From Microbacterium candidum (GTDB taxonomy: Bacteria > Actinomycetota > Actinomycetes > Actinomycetales > Microbacteriaceae): a DNA stretch of 64,000 nucleotides. Below, piece by piece: positions 16,516 to 24,537 of the stretch. The position numbers were made by a program, and so were the translations under genes. The notes under the pieces are model-generated. The model worked only from the letters and a program-made list of their open reading frames with translations, did no database searches and was not told the DNA's origin. How positions within the stretch are numbered: the stretch's first letter is position 1; the number at the start of each line of letters is the position of its first letter. Where the stretch lies: assembly GCF_030315975.1 (NCBI RefSeq), contig NZ_JASXSZ010000005.1, positions 1 through 64,000 on the forward strand, in the 5' to 3' direction.

Positions 16516-17736
16516 GTGACGTTCCCGGCGCGCCCTGGCGTCGCGACCAGAATGGCTGAGATCGCCGACATCGGGCGCGACCCGGTGCGGGGCGGGTACT
16601 CGCGTCACCTCCTGGATGACGCGGACCTGGCCCTGCGCGCCTGGTTCCGTTCGTCGGCGGCCGCTCTCGGACTCGAGGTCGAGCAGGACGGCAACGGCAA
16701 CCTGTGGGCCTGGTGGGGACCGCGTGCTGCGGGCGCGATCGCCACCGGCAGCCACCTCGACTCGGTTCCGGGCGGCGGCGCGTACGACGGCCCCCTCGGC
16801 GTGGCGTCGGCCCTGGAGGCCGTCGCTCAGCTGCAGGCATCCGGTTTCGAGCCGGTGCGCCCGATCGTCGTCGTCGCCTTCGGCGAGGAGGAGGGGAGCC
16901 GGTTCGGCCTCCCGTGCTTCGGCTCGCGGCTCATGGTCGGCGCATCCGACCCGGCCGTAGTGCTCGCCCGCGCGGACCGCGACGGCGTCACGCTCGAGGA
17001 GGCGTGGCGCGGCGCGGGGCTCGACCCCGCGACCGTCGGGGCAGATCCGTCACGCGTCGCGGAGCTCACCGCGTTCGTCGAGCTGCACGTCGAGCAGGGC
17101 GTCGACCTCGAGCACCGGGAGATGCCGCTGGCCGTCGCGTCCGCGATCATCCCGCACGGCCGTTGGCGTCTCACCGTGGACGGCGAGGGCAACCACGCGG
17201 GCACGACCCCGATGGTCGGCCGCCACGACCCGGTCGTCGCCCTCGCCGAGGTGATCCTCGCGGTGCGCGACACGGCGGTCGCCGCCGGTCCCGGCGCCCG
17301 GGCCACGATCGGTCGCGTCGCCGTCACCCCGAATGGGACGAACGTCATCGCCTCCCGCGCGGAGGCGTGGCTCGACATCCGCGCCGCCGCAGACGACGAC
17401 GTGCGGGCGCAGCTCGCCGACACGCTCGCGCGGGCCGAGATGCTCGTGACCGCGGAGGGCTGCACGCTCACCGTCGTCGAGGAGTCGTTCTCGCCGATCG
17501 TCACGTTCGACGAGACTCTGACCGATCGCATCGCCGGCGTGCTCGGGGGAGTCCCAGCCATTCCGACCGGTGCCGGCCACGATGCCGGCATCCTCGCCCC
17601 GCACGTGCCGAGCGCGATGATCTTCGTGCGCAACCCGACGGGCGTGTCCCACGCTCCCGGCGAGGGCGCGCGCGACGAAGACTGCGAGGCAGGGGCAGCG
17701 GCGCTCGCCGATGTCCTGCGAGAGTTGGCATCGTGA
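16516..17736 (+). CDS. M20-family amidohydrolase (allantoate amidohydrolase/carbamoylase type), candidate N-formylglutamate deformylase
   Basis: The protein has 406 residues from GTG 16516, one base after the hutU stop, and it overlaps hutF by 4 bp, so it is a true operon member. The zinc-site landmarks of the allantoate amidohydrolase/beta-ureidopropionase branch are all present: TGSHLDSVPGGGAYDGPLGV (His80, Asp91 area), EEEGSRFG near 124-130, ELHVEQGVDLE, GNHAGTTPM, GAGHDAGIL and a C-terminal GVSHAPGE. Family members cut N-carbamoyl or related amide groups from amino acids. The operon makes N-formyl-L-glutamate through HutF but has no HutG, so this enzyme may do that last step and release formate and glutamate. 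The family call is firm; the substrate is inferred. Confidence 0.9.
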   Translation: MTFPARPGVATRMAEIADIGRDPVRGGYSRHLLDDADLALRAWFRSSAAALGLEVEQDGNGNLWAWWGPRAAGAIATGSHLDSVPGGGAYDGPLGVASALEAVAQLQASGFEPVRPIVVVAFGEEEGSRFGLPCFGSRLMVGASDPAVVLARADRDGVTLEEAWRGAGLDPATVGADPSRVAELTAFVELHVEQGVDLEHREMPLAVASAIIPHGRWRLTVDGEGNHAGTTPMVGRHDPVVALAEVILAVRDTAVAAGPGARATIGRVAVTPNGTNVIASRAEAWLDIRAAADDDVRAQLADTLARAEMLVTAEGCTLTVVEESFSPIVTFDETLTDRIAGVLGGVPAIPTGAGHDAGILAPHVPSAMIFVRNPTGVSHAPGEGARDEDCEAGAAALADVLRELAS

Positions 17737-18971
17737 CCTCCTTCCACTGCGGCGCGGCCCTCGTCGCCTCCGAGGTCGGCGTGCGCTTCGCGGACGGCGT
17801 CCGCCTCGAGATCGACGGCGGAGTCATCGCGGCCCTCGATGTCAACGCCTCGCCGCAGCCCGGCGATCTGCGGCTGTCCGCCGTCGTTCCCGGATTCGTC
17901 AACGCGCACTCGCACGCCTTCCATCGCCTCCTGCGTGGTCGCACGCACGACGACGGCGGCGACTTCTGGCAGTGGCGGACGCGCATGTACGAGTCGGCCG
18001 CCGCGCTGACCCCGGACGGCTATCGCGAGCTCGCGACGCGTGTCTTCACCGAGATGCGGGATGCCGGGTACACCGAGGTGCGCGAGTTCCACTACGTGCA
18101 TCACCGGCTGGACGGCTCGCCGTACCCCGCCCACGACATGGAGATCGCGCTCGCGGAGGCGGCGACTGCCGTCGGCATCCGCCTGCTGCTGCTCGACACC
18201 CTGTATCTGCGCGGGGGAGTGGGCTCGCCGCTCCTGCCCGAGCAGACGCGGTTCGGCGACGGCGACGTGCCCGGCTGGCTGTCCCGCTGGTTCGGGCTGC
18301 GTGAGGCTCTCTCGCGCTTCCCGCTCGTGGCGCTCGGTGCCGCGGTGCACTCCGTGCGCGCGGTCGAGCCGGATGACCTCGCAGCGGTCGCGGCCGGGCT
18401 CCCGGCCGATGTGCCGCTCCACGTGCACGTCTCCGAGCAGCCCGCCGAGAACGAGGCGTGCCTCGCCGCGTACGGACTGACCCCGACGGGGCTCCTGGCA
18501 CAGCATGGTCTCGTGACCTCCCGGCTGTCGGCCGTGCACGCGACGCATCTGACGGATGACGACATCCGTCTGCTCGGTGATGCCGGGGCGACGATCGTCA
18601 TGTGCCCGACGACGGAGGCCGACCTCGGCGACGGCATCGGACCGGCACCCGAGCTCCTCACCGCCGGTGCGCGGCTCACGATCGGGTCGGACCAGAACGC
18701 CGTCATCGACCCGTGGGAAGAGGTTGCGCGGCTCGAGCTCGACCAGCGGCTCCGGCTGCAGCGTCGTGGGATCTTCTCGCCTGCGCAGCTGTGGCGCGCG
18801 GGCTCGGAGACCGAGGGATTCGCCGTCGGCATGCCGTTCGACGCCGTCGAGCTCGACCTCGGCTCCCCGCGCGTCGTCGGTGCGGCGTTGGAGCAGCTGC
18901 CGCTCGTCGCCCGATCGGGCGACGTGACGGCGACCATTGTGGCGGGGCGCGTGACGCGCCCGGAGAGGTGA
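17733..18971 (+). CDS. hutF: Formimidoylglutamate deiminase
   Basis: The protein has 412 residues from GTG 17733, overlapping the previous stop as GTGA. It is an amidohydrolase-superfamily metalloenzyme that converts N-formimino-L-glutamate to N-formyl-L-glutamate plus ammonia. Visible metal and active-site motifs are [52 protein letters not shown] and [15 protein letters not shown]; the HVSEQPAE and SDQNAVI signatures point to HutF and not to a generic deaminase. Its presence shows the five-step route that passes through formylglutamate. hutI follows 5 bp downstream. Confidence 0.96.
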   Translation: MTSFHCGAALVASEVGVRFADGVRLEIDGGVIAALDVNASPQPGDLRLSAVVPGFVNAHSHAFHRLLRGRTHDDGGDFWQWRTRMYESAAALTPDGYRELATRVFTEMRDAGYTEVREFHYVHHRLDGSPYPAHDMEIALAEAATAVGIRLLLLDTLYLRGGVGSPLLPEQTRFGDGDVPGWLSRWFGLREALSRFPLVALGAAVHSVRAVEPDDLAAVAAGLPADVPLHVHVSEQPAENEACLAAYGLTPTGLLAQHGLVTSRLSAVHATHLTDDDIRLLGDAGATIVMCPTTEADLGDGIGPAPELLTAGARLTIGSDQNAVIDPWEEVARLELDQRLRLQRRGIFSPAQLWRAGSETEGFAVGMPFDAVELDLGSPRVVGAALEQLPLVARSGDVTATIVAGRVTRPER

Positions 18972-18976
18972 GCGGG

Positions 18977-20152
18977 ATGCTGATCACGAACATCGGCGAG
19001 CTGACGACGAACGTCCCGACCGGCGATGACCCGTACGGGACGATGACGGATGCCGCCATCCTCATCCAGGGCGACCGGATCGTGTGGGTGGGTCCGGCGG
19101 GGGAGGCGCCGTCCGACCCCTCGACAGGCTCGGGGACCGAGGTCGTCGACGCGCGTGGCCGCGCCGTCATCCCGGGCTTCGTCGACAGCCACGCGCACCT
19201 CGTGTTCGCGGGCGACCGCGCCGACGAGTTCGAGGCGCGGATGACCGGCGTCCCGTACGCCGCCGGCGGCATCCGCCGCACGGTCGCGGCGACCCGCGCG
19301 GCCTCCGACGACGAGCTGCGTCGTCACCTGCGGGAGCTCGTCGCCGAGTGCGCCCGCCAGGGCTCGACGACCCTCGAGGTGAAGACCGGGTACGGGCTCA
19401 CCGTGCACGACGAGACGCGCGCCGCGCGGATCGCATCGGAGGTCACGCCCGAGGTCACGTTCCTCGGAGCGCACGTCGTCCCGGCCGAGTACGCCGATGC
19501 GCGCGACGACTACGTGGACCTCGTCACCGGTCCCATGCTCGACGCGGTGGCCCCGCACGCGAAGTACATCGACGTGTTCTGCGAGCGTGGTGCGTTCACG
19601 CCGGACGAGTCGCGTCGCATCCTCGCCGCGGGAATGGCGCACGGCCTCATCCCGCGCATGCACGGCAATCAGCTCGGGCCGGGCGAGGGCGTCCAGGTCG
19701 CCGTCGAGATGGGCGCGGCATCCGTCGACCACTGCACCTACCTGTCGGATTCCGACGTTCTTGCGCTGGCGGGCTCGTCGACGGTGGCCACGCTCCTGCC
19801 CGGGGTCGAGTACTCGACGCGTTCGCCGTACCCCGACGCCCGCCGCCTCCTCGACGCCGGCGTCACGGTCGCGATCGCGAGCGACTGCAACCCCGGTTCG
19901 TGCTTCACGAGCTCGATGCCGCTCATGGTCGCCCTCGCCGTCCGCGAGATGCACATGACGACCGCCGAGGCCGTGTGGGCCGCGACGGCGGGCGGCGCGA
20001 AGGCGCTGCGCCGCGACGACATCGGCGCGATCGCGCCGGGGATGCGGGCCGACCTCGTGCTCCTCGACGCGCCGACGCGCGTGCATCTCGCGTACCGGCC
20101 GGGTGTGCCGATCATCTCCGCGGTCTACAAGGACGGGGTCGCGGTCGCCTGA
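18977..20152 (+). CDS. hutI: Imidazolonepropionase
   Basis: The protein has 391 residues from ATG 18977, 5 bp after hutF. It hydrolyses imidazolonepropionate to N-formimino-L-glutamate. Motifs are [23 protein letters not shown] (first metal His pair), [49 protein letters not shown] and [16 protein letters not shown] (metal Asp). Residues ~47-53 (DPSTGSGTE) are encoded by the common actinobacterial repeat TCGACAGGCTCGGGGACCG, an in-frame insertion in a surface loop before the first metal motif. It is the last operon gene; a palindromic terminator follows at 20166. Confidence 0.97.
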   Translation: MLITNIGELTTNVPTGDDPYGTMTDAAILIQGDRIVWVGPAGEAPSDPSTGSGTEVVDARGRAVIPGFVDSHAHLVFAGDRADEFEARMTGVPYAAGGIRRTVAATRAASDDELRRHLRELVAECARQGSTTLEVKTGYGLTVHDETRAARIASEVTPEVTFLGAHVVPAEYADARDDYVDLVTGPMLDAVAPHAKYIDVFCERGAFTPDESRRILAAGMAHGLIPRMHGNQLGPGEGVQVAVEMGAASVDHCTYLSDSDVLALAGSSTVATLLPGVEYSTRSPYPDARRLLDAGVTVAIASDCNPGSCFTSSMPLMVALAVREMHMTTAEAVWAATAGGAKALRRDDIGAIAPGMRADLVLLDAPTRVHLAYRPGVPIISAVYKDGVAVA

Positions 20153-20165
20153 CCGGGTCTCGCGC

Positions 20166-20245
20166 ACGGATGGCGAGAGATCGTACGGTTGGCGAGAGAA
20201 ATCCATCGGATCTTCTCGCCGGCCGTGGTTCCTCTCGCCATCCGT
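20166..20245. terminator. Nested palindrome between convergent hutI and GNAT genes, two-way terminator
   Basis: Outer arms ACGGATGGCGAGAG 20166-20179 and CTCTCGCCATCCGT 20232-20245 match exactly. Inside, GGCGAGA 20191-20197 pairs with TCTCGCC 20214-20220 and ATCC 20201-20204 with GGAT 20208-20211. The GGCGAGA core also appears in the palindrome at 12338. It sits between two gene ends, which fits a bidirectional terminator. Confidence 0.75.
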
Positions 20246-20249
20246 CCCG

Positions 20250-20933
20250 CTACTGGTCGGGGGAGACGGGCTCCCACGTCCCGTAGACCTCGAAGCCCGC
20301 GCGTCGCGCGAGGGCGATGGATGCCGCGTTGTCCACCTGGCAGCGATACTGCGGCTCGTAGCCGCGGGCGATGATCTCGCCGGCAAGCGCGCGGACGACC
20401 CGGCGGGCGATCCCGCGGCCGCGGTGCGACTCGAGGGTGAGCACGCCGAGGTCGGCGAGCTGCGTGTCGTCCCAGGGGTACGCGCTCGCAGCACAGACGA
20501 GTTCGTCGCCGTCGAACGCGCCGACGACGGCCCAGTGGTCGAGTTCGACGTACGCGTCGTCGAGGTCCTGCTCGCTCGCGCCGGCTTCGAACGCGGCGAA
20601 GGCATCCTCGTCTGCTGAGGTGAGGAGGCGGATGTCGTGGCCGGTTTCTTCGCCGATCCGGTCGTCCGCGGCGAGGTAGTGGACGAGGTCGGGGTCGTGG
20701 AGGCGTGCTCCGGCTTCGGCGGACGCTGCGCGGAAGGACGCCGCATCCGTCGCGGTCACGCCTGCGAGGGCGGGGGAGACGACAGCGGTCTCCGTCCCGT
20801 CGGCGGCGACGAGCAGCATCGCGCGGCGATCCTCCTCGAGGGTCGGGTTCGCGGTTAGGGCGAATCCGCCGCCGCGGTACGGCTCGGTGGCGAACTGGGT
20901 GCGCCAGAATTCTTCGACGATGGATGCGGGCAT
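20250..20933 (-). CDS. GNAT-family N-acetyltransferase
   Basis: The protein has 227 residues. The C-terminal half is the acetyltransferase fold: LGVLTLESHRGRGIARRVVRALAG carries the acetyl-CoA pyrophosphate loop (RGRGIA), and YRCQVDNAASIALARRAGFEVYG is the usual motif B with its Asn and the GFE strand. The N-terminal ~100 residues (EEFWRTQFATEPYRGGGFALTANPTL) are a separate, less conserved part also seen in two-domain GNAT proteins of actinobacteria. The acceptor is unknown. It is transcribed alone, convergent with the hut operon. Confidence 0.88.
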   Translation of the reverse strand: MPASIVEEFWRTQFATEPYRGGGFALTANPTLEEDRRAMLLVAADGTETAVVSPALAGVTATDAASFRAASAEAGARLHDPDLVHYLAADDRIGEETGHDIRLLTSADEDAFAAFEAGASEQDLDDAYVELDHWAVVGAFDGDELVCAASAYPWDDTQLADLGVLTLESHRGRGIARRVVRALAGEIIARGYEPQYRCQVDNAASIALARRAGFEVYGTWEPVSPDQ

Positions 20934-21486
20934 CCCCCGATGCTATGGGATTGCTACGAATGCTTCGACCGCACCGGTCAGCATTTCGCGAGCACGGGCC
21001 GTGTCGTGAAGCAGGCTCTTCGGGGCCGTGCCGAGGCCCGCGATGATGTCGTCCATTGCGCGGTGGCCCTCGTGCGGGTCGTTGAGCGAGCGCAGCGAGA
21101 CGAAACGCAGGTGTTCCGGTCCGGGTCGTTGAGCGAGCGAAGCGAGTCGAAACGCAGGTGTTCCGACCGCGACGACGCCGGGCCGCCTTAGGAGCAGACG
21201 TCGATCCCACGTTCGAACACGCGCTCGCGCGTCTCGGGGTGAGGTGCCCAAAGAATCGAGATATGTCTTGCACAGCCGCCGGGCGTCACCGGCGTGACCG
21301 GAACGGGGGTGCTGAAGGGCGCCCGACGCTCGCCACTGGGCAACGGTGCGGAACGACGACGCTGTCGATCAGGATCGGTCTCCACAGACGTCAGGTGCGG
21401 AGTCGGACGTGGAGTAGTCCACGGAGGCTCACATGGAGTCGGTCACTGAGTCGGTTGCGGGGCCCGCACGGAGTCCGGCCGGGGAG
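20934..21486. other. Repeat-bearing gap with no supported gene
   Basis: About 550 bp without a convincing gene. The minus strand from ~21061 down to 20943 could encode a ~39-residue fragment (RAMDDIIAGLGTAPKSLLHD...VEAFVAIP) that looks like the end of a lost gene, but I cannot name its family. The middle carries two copies of the 'gttgagcgagcg' repeat. The remainder (21168-21486) shows nothing recognisable. Confidence 0.5.
21076..21167. repeat. Two tandem copies of a Microbacteriaceae-type intergenic repeat
   Basis: A 47-bp unit beginning GGGTCGTTGAGCGAGCG and ending near CGCAGGTGTTCCG occurs at 21076-21122 and again at 21123-21167, with differences at a few bases. The core is the dispersed 'gttgagcgagcgaagcgagtcgaaac' type found between genes in many Microbacteriaceae. 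It contains its own GAGCGAGCG near-repeats and can fold. Confidence 0.8.
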
Positions 21487-22008
21487 TCAGGCTTGGTAGA
21501 CATCCCCGTCCGGCGCCGTGATACCTACAGCCGCGAGGTTCTGCGCCTCCGCCGTCGCCGGATCGAACGGCTTCGCGGCGGTGAAGACGATGCGCGCGCG
21601 CTCGGGCGTGATGACCTCCACGTCACGCGTGTTCCACGGGGTGTCCCGCGGACCGGTGACCGACGTATCCATCGCGCGGCAAGCCTTCGCCAAGCCGTCG
21701 ACCTCGTTCAGCACGCACGCGAAACTGAAGGAGACCGCAGGGGCCTCATCGGGAACGCCGGGGGCCGACGTCAGCAGGACGTCCTGGAAGGCCCACCGCC
21801 GCAGGTGGACCAGCCGCCCGGGGATGCGGAAGAGCTCGAAGAACCCCATCCCGCGGGTCCAGAACTCCACCGACGCGTCCAGGTCGCCGGACGGGATCGT
21901 CACGAACGCGGGCATCCCGTAGATGCCGTGGAAGGGCTCAGGGGCGACCGCATCCGGACCGGGAACAGGGACCGGGCTGATCTCGAAGGCGTTGTAGTAC
22001 TCGCTCAT
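21487..22008 (-). CDS. VOC-family (glyoxalase/dioxygenase-fold) protein
   Basis: The protein has 173 residues. The VOC fold begins at about residue 32: YGMPAFVTIPSGDLDASVEFWTRGMGFFELFRIPGRLVHLRRWAFQDVLLTSAPG, with the D-x-x-x-S-V-E-F-W helix typical of this fold. The second half (FSFACVLNEVDGLAKACRAM, then EVITPERARIVFTAAKPFD) completes the second betaalphabetabetabeta unit. Members bind metals or sequester antibiotics and other small molecules; the ligand here is unknown. A MerR-type promoter overlaps the upstream gap and would start the transcript at or beside the ATG, so it may be leaderless and induced by a MerR activator encoded elsewhere. Confidence 0.85.
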   Translation of the reverse strand: MSEYYNAFEISPVPVPGPDAVAPEPFHGIYGMPAFVTIPSGDLDASVEFWTRGMGFFELFRIPGRLVHLRRWAFQDVLLTSAPGVPDEAPAVSFSFACVLNEVDGLAKACRAMDTSVTGPRDTPWNTRDVEVITPERARIVFTAAKPFDPATAEAQNLAAVGITAPDGDVYQA

Positions 22009-22014
22009 GCGCCC

Positions 22015-22045
22015 AGCATCGACCCTGACGTAACGGGAGGGTCAA
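22015..22045 (-). promoter_or_regulatory. MerR-type promoter with long spacer upstream of the VOC gene
   Basis: On the minus strand TTGACC (22045-22040) and GATGCT (22020-22015) are separated by 19 bp, the stretched spacing typical of MerR-activated promoters. The spacer carries the dyad GACCCT 22021-22026 / AGGGTC 22038-22043 around CGTTAC. The predicted transcript start is within a base or two of the ATG at 22008. Confidence 0.7.
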
Positions 22046-22053
22046 GCCCGGGC

Positions 22054-22545
22054 TCATCGCGCGACGTCGAGCTTCCACTCGACGGGCTCGACGGCGTCGA
22101 TCGCATGCCAGCCATGCGCGTCCGCGTGGAGCTCCCACGCGAAGGTCGCCACGGCGCACGTCGGCATGTGCGTGATCCGCTCCTGCGACAGGGCGTACGC
22201 CAGCTCCGTGATGCCCGGATTGTGGGCGACGAGCACGACGGATGCCGCACCGGCGCCACCGGACTCGACAGCCGCGCGAAGGAGCGCTGTGCCGGGAGCC
22301 GCGTACAGACGCCGCTCGAGGGAGACCGGGACCCCGAATTCATCGGAGAACGCCTGAGCGGTGGCGCGTGCGCGCACGGCCGTCGACGAGACGATGGCAT
22401 CGGGGACGAAACCCGACACCGCGAGCCGCGCCGCCATCACGGGCGCATCGCGCCTGCCGCGCGCGTTGAGGGGCCGGTCATGGTCCGCGAGCCCGGGGTC
22501 GCCCCAGTCGGACTTCGCGTGACGGACGAGAGCGAGCCGGATCAT
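22054..22545 (-). CDS. SixA-like histidine phosphatase
   Basis: The protein has 163 residues, the size of SixA-type phosphatases. The N-terminus LALVRHAKSDWGDPGLADHDRPLNARGRRDAP holds the RHG motif (here RHA) with the phosphate-accepting His10; the second active His is in VVLVAHNPGITELAYAL. This is the short, single-domain branch related to SixA, which in E. coli removes phosphate from histidine on signalling proteins; other members act on small phosphates. The start overlaps the upstream gene stop as ATGA, so the two are co-translated. Substrate unknown. Confidence 0.9.
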   Translation of the reverse strand: MIRLALVRHAKSDWGDPGLADHDRPLNARGRRDAPVMAARLAVSGFVPDAIVSSTAVRARATAQAFSDEFGVPVSLERRLYAAPGTALLRAAVESGGAGAASVVLVAHNPGITELAYALSQERITHMPTCAVATFAWELHADAHGWHAIDAVEPVEWKLDVAR

Positions 22546-22892
22546 GATGACACGTACACCCAGGCCGTGCGTCCGCTCGCGAGGACGATGGCTTCCCGCC
22601 GGTAGAGCGCCACCTCGTATTCGTCGGCGGCCTCCACCTCTTCCTCGGTCACGTGGAGGACCATCCCCGAGACACGGTCGAGGCGATTGCCGGTGGGGCG
22701 GACGATGGGATGCCGGGACGCTCCGGACAGATCCACGACGCGGCGGTCGTCGATGTCGGCGTACGTCACGGTGTAGCCGGGGAGCCAGTCGGGCTCGCCC
22801 GCCACGATGCGCCCGAACGTGTCCAGCTGGACATCGGGCTGCTGAAGAGTTCCGTAGGAGAAGAGGAGCTGGTCGACAGAGGCGTCGGTCAC
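22542..22892 (-). CDS. Gamma-glutamylcyclotransferase/AIG2-like protein
   Basis: The protein has 116 residues. LLFSYGTLQQPDVQLDTFGRIVAGEPDWLPGY near the start is the YGTL loop of the GGCT/AIG2 fold, and MVLHVTEEEVEAADEYEVALYRRE later provides the acidic residue and the E/Y pair typical of the fold (...D.YEG.-like). The fold cyclises gamma-glutamyl amines or peptides, but small bacterial members have few known substrates. It lies 20 bp after DUF445 and overlaps the phosphatase gene by 4 bp, so it sits inside a minus-strand run. Confidence 0.87.
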   Translation of the reverse strand: MTDASVDQLLFSYGTLQQPDVQLDTFGRIVAGEPDWLPGYTVTYADIDDRRVVDLSGASRHPIVRPTGNRLDRVSGMVLHVTEEEVEAADEYEVALYRREAIVLASGRTAWVYVSS

Positions 22893-22912
22893 GCCGCCAG
22901 GCTACGCCCCGC

Positions 22913-24193
22913 TCACCCCGACACGCCCAGGACGGCCTGTGCGATCGTGAAGATCAGCAGCCCGGCGATCGCTCCGACGATCGTGCCGTTGAGGCGGATG
23001 TACTGCAGGTCGCGGCCGACCATGAGCTCGATCTTCTCGGTCGTCTCCGCCGGATCCCAGCGCTCGACGGTGTCGGTGATGATCGAGGCGATGTCGTGGC
23101 GGTAGCGGTCGACGAGCACGACGGCGGTGTCGGAGACCCACCCATCGACACGGTGCTGGAGCGCCGCATCCGTCGCCAGCCGGCCGCCGACCTCCGCGAT
23201 CGCCTCCGCCGCACGGCGGCGCAGGGCGCTGTCCGGATCGGCGAGCGACGCGAGGAGCCCGGTCTTCGCGGCGTTCCACGCCTGCGCGGCGAGTTCGCGC
23301 ACGCGCGGTGAGTCGAAGACCGCGAGCTTCGCGTCCTCCACGCGGCCGATCGTCGCAGGGTCGTGCTGCAGATTGTTCGCGAGGCGGGCGAGGTACCCAT
23401 CGATGGCGTGGCGGGCGGGATGCTGCGGATCGGCCTGGACCGCGTGCGCGAAGGTCAGCGCCTCCTTGTAGACGGTGTCGTCGACGAACCGGTGCGCGAC
23501 CGACGGCACCCAGGACGGCAGGCGACGGGAGACGAGGCCGTCGAACGATGCCTTGTTCCCCTCGAGCCACGTCGTGATCGAGTCGATCGCGAGGTCGACG
23601 GCGCCGTGGTGGGCCCCGGCATCCACCACGTGTTCGAGCCACTCGCCCGCGGGCGGTCCCCACTCCGGCACGATGAGATGCTCGCGTGCGAGCCCGGCCA
23701 GGACCTCCTGCACGTCCTCGTCGCTGAGCGCGCGCAGGATGCCGGCGGCGGCAGCGGAGGCCTCGGACCCCACCCGCTCCGCGTGCCCGGGCACTTGGAG
23801 CCATTCGCCGAGACGCCGCGCGACAGAGGTCGCCTCGAGCTTCGCGCGCACGACGTCGCCGGACAGGAAGTTGGTCTCGACGAACTCCCCGAGCGTGCGG
23901 CCGATCTCGTCCTTGCGCGTCGGGATGATCGCCGTGTGCGGGATGGGGATGCCGAGCGGATGCCGGAACAGAGCCGTGACCGCGAACCAGTCGGCGAGGG
24001 CGCCGACCATGCCGCCCTCTGCGGCGGCGCGGACGTAGGCGAGCGCGGGGAAGCGGTCCTGCAGCGCGAAGGCGATGACGAACACGATCGAGAGGAGGAT
24101 CAGCGCGCTGAGGGCGATGCCCTTCATGACCCGCAGGCCGCGCAGCCTCTCCTGGTCGGCGGGGCTCAGGAGTGCCGTCGGGGTGCGCGCCAT
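22913..24193 (-). CDS. DUF445 membrane protein (YjiN-like)
   Basis: The protein has 426 residues from ATG 24193, which gives the usual short N-terminus before the first membrane helix. Helices are at ~23-45 (VMKGIALSALILLSIVFVIAFAL) and at the very C-terminus (IVGAIAGLLIFTIAQAVLGV). Just after the first helix comes AAAEGGMVGALADWFAVTALFRHPLGIPIPHTAIIPTRKDEIG, the hallmark DUF445 block. The middle is helical and repetitive. Its role is unknown; related proteins are inner-membrane proteins. It is divergent from the CsoR-type gene with 54 bp between starts, so both may answer to the same regulator. Confidence 0.92.
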   Translation of the reverse strand: MARTPTALLSPADQERLRGLRVMKGIALSALILLSIVFVIAFALQDRFPALAYVRAAAEGGMVGALADWFAVTALFRHPLGIPIPHTAIIPTRKDEIGRTLGEFVETNFLSGDVVRAKLEATSVARRLGEWLQVPGHAERVGSEASAAAAGILRALSDEDVQEVLAGLAREHLIVPEWGPPAGEWLEHVVDAGAHHGAVDLAIDSITTWLEGNKASFDGLVSRRLPSWVPSVAHRFVDDTVYKEALTFAHAVQADPQHPARHAIDGYLARLANNLQHDPATIGRVEDAKLAVFDSPRVRELAAQAWNAAKTGLLASLADPDSALRRRAAEAIAEVGGRLATDAALQHRVDGWVSDTAVVLVDRYRHDIASIITDTVERWDPAETTEKIELMVGRDLQYIRLNGTIVGAIAGLLIFTIAQAVLGVSG

Positions 24194-24230
24194 GTCGTCA
24201 TCCTGCCACGCGGTCCTGCCGAGGGCGCTG

Positions 24231-24248
24231 CGGGGTACCCTTTCCCCG
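24231..24248. promoter_or_regulatory. GC-rich dyad immediately before the CsoR-type start
   Basis: CGGGGTACCCTTTCCCCG places GGGTACCC inside CGGGG/CCCCG arms, the G-tract plus C-tract design of CsoR/RcnR-family operators. It touches the GTG start at 24248, leaves no room for a ribosome-binding site, and lies 38 bp from the DUF445 start. Probable auto-regulation; a leaderless transcript is likely. Confidence 0.55.
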
Positions 24249-24523
24249 TGATCGAAGACATCAAGAAGCGCGCCCTGCACCGCACCGCGATCATCGAGGG
24301 CCAGGTGCGCGGGCTCGCCCGGATGATCGAGAACGAGGACTACTGCATGGACATGATCGGGCAGTCCCGTGCGATCCAGAAGGCGCTCGACTCGCTCAAC
24401 AAGCTCCTGCTCGAGAACCACCTGCGCACGCATGTATCCCATATGTTCGAGATGGGCGGCGACCAGAGGGAGAAGGCCGTCGCCGAGCTGCTGAAGGCGT
24501 TCGACTTCGAAAGCCGCTCGTAA
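24248..24523 (+). CDS. CsoR/RcnR-family metal-sensing repressor
   Basis: The protein has 91 residues and starts at GTG 24248. It is all helical in pattern: IKKRALHRTAIIEGQVRGLARMIENEDYCMDMIGQSRAIQKALDSLNKLLLENHLRTHV. The family's metal site uses a Cys in helix 2 and His-x3-Cys in helix 2/3. Here the Cys is kept (EDYCMD) and the His is kept (NHLRTH), but the second Cys position is His. That Cys-His-His set is the one seen in the nickel/cobalt sensor RcnR, although many actinobacterial CsoR-like proteins share NHLRTH-type sequences. No metal pump is next to it; DUF445 is divergent. Metal therefore uncertain. Confidence 0.88.
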   Translation: MIEDIKKRALHRTAIIEGQVRGLARMIENEDYCMDMIGQSRAIQKALDSLNKLLLENHLRTHVSHMFEMGGDQREKAVAELLKAFDFESRS

Positions 24524-24537
24524 ATCATCAAATCTGG

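Noticed and set aside
20943..21251. A 102-codon minus-strand gene in the repeat gap
   Set aside because: Two-thirds of it would be translated intergenic repeat; only the last ~39 codons look coding, so I report the gap and not a gene.
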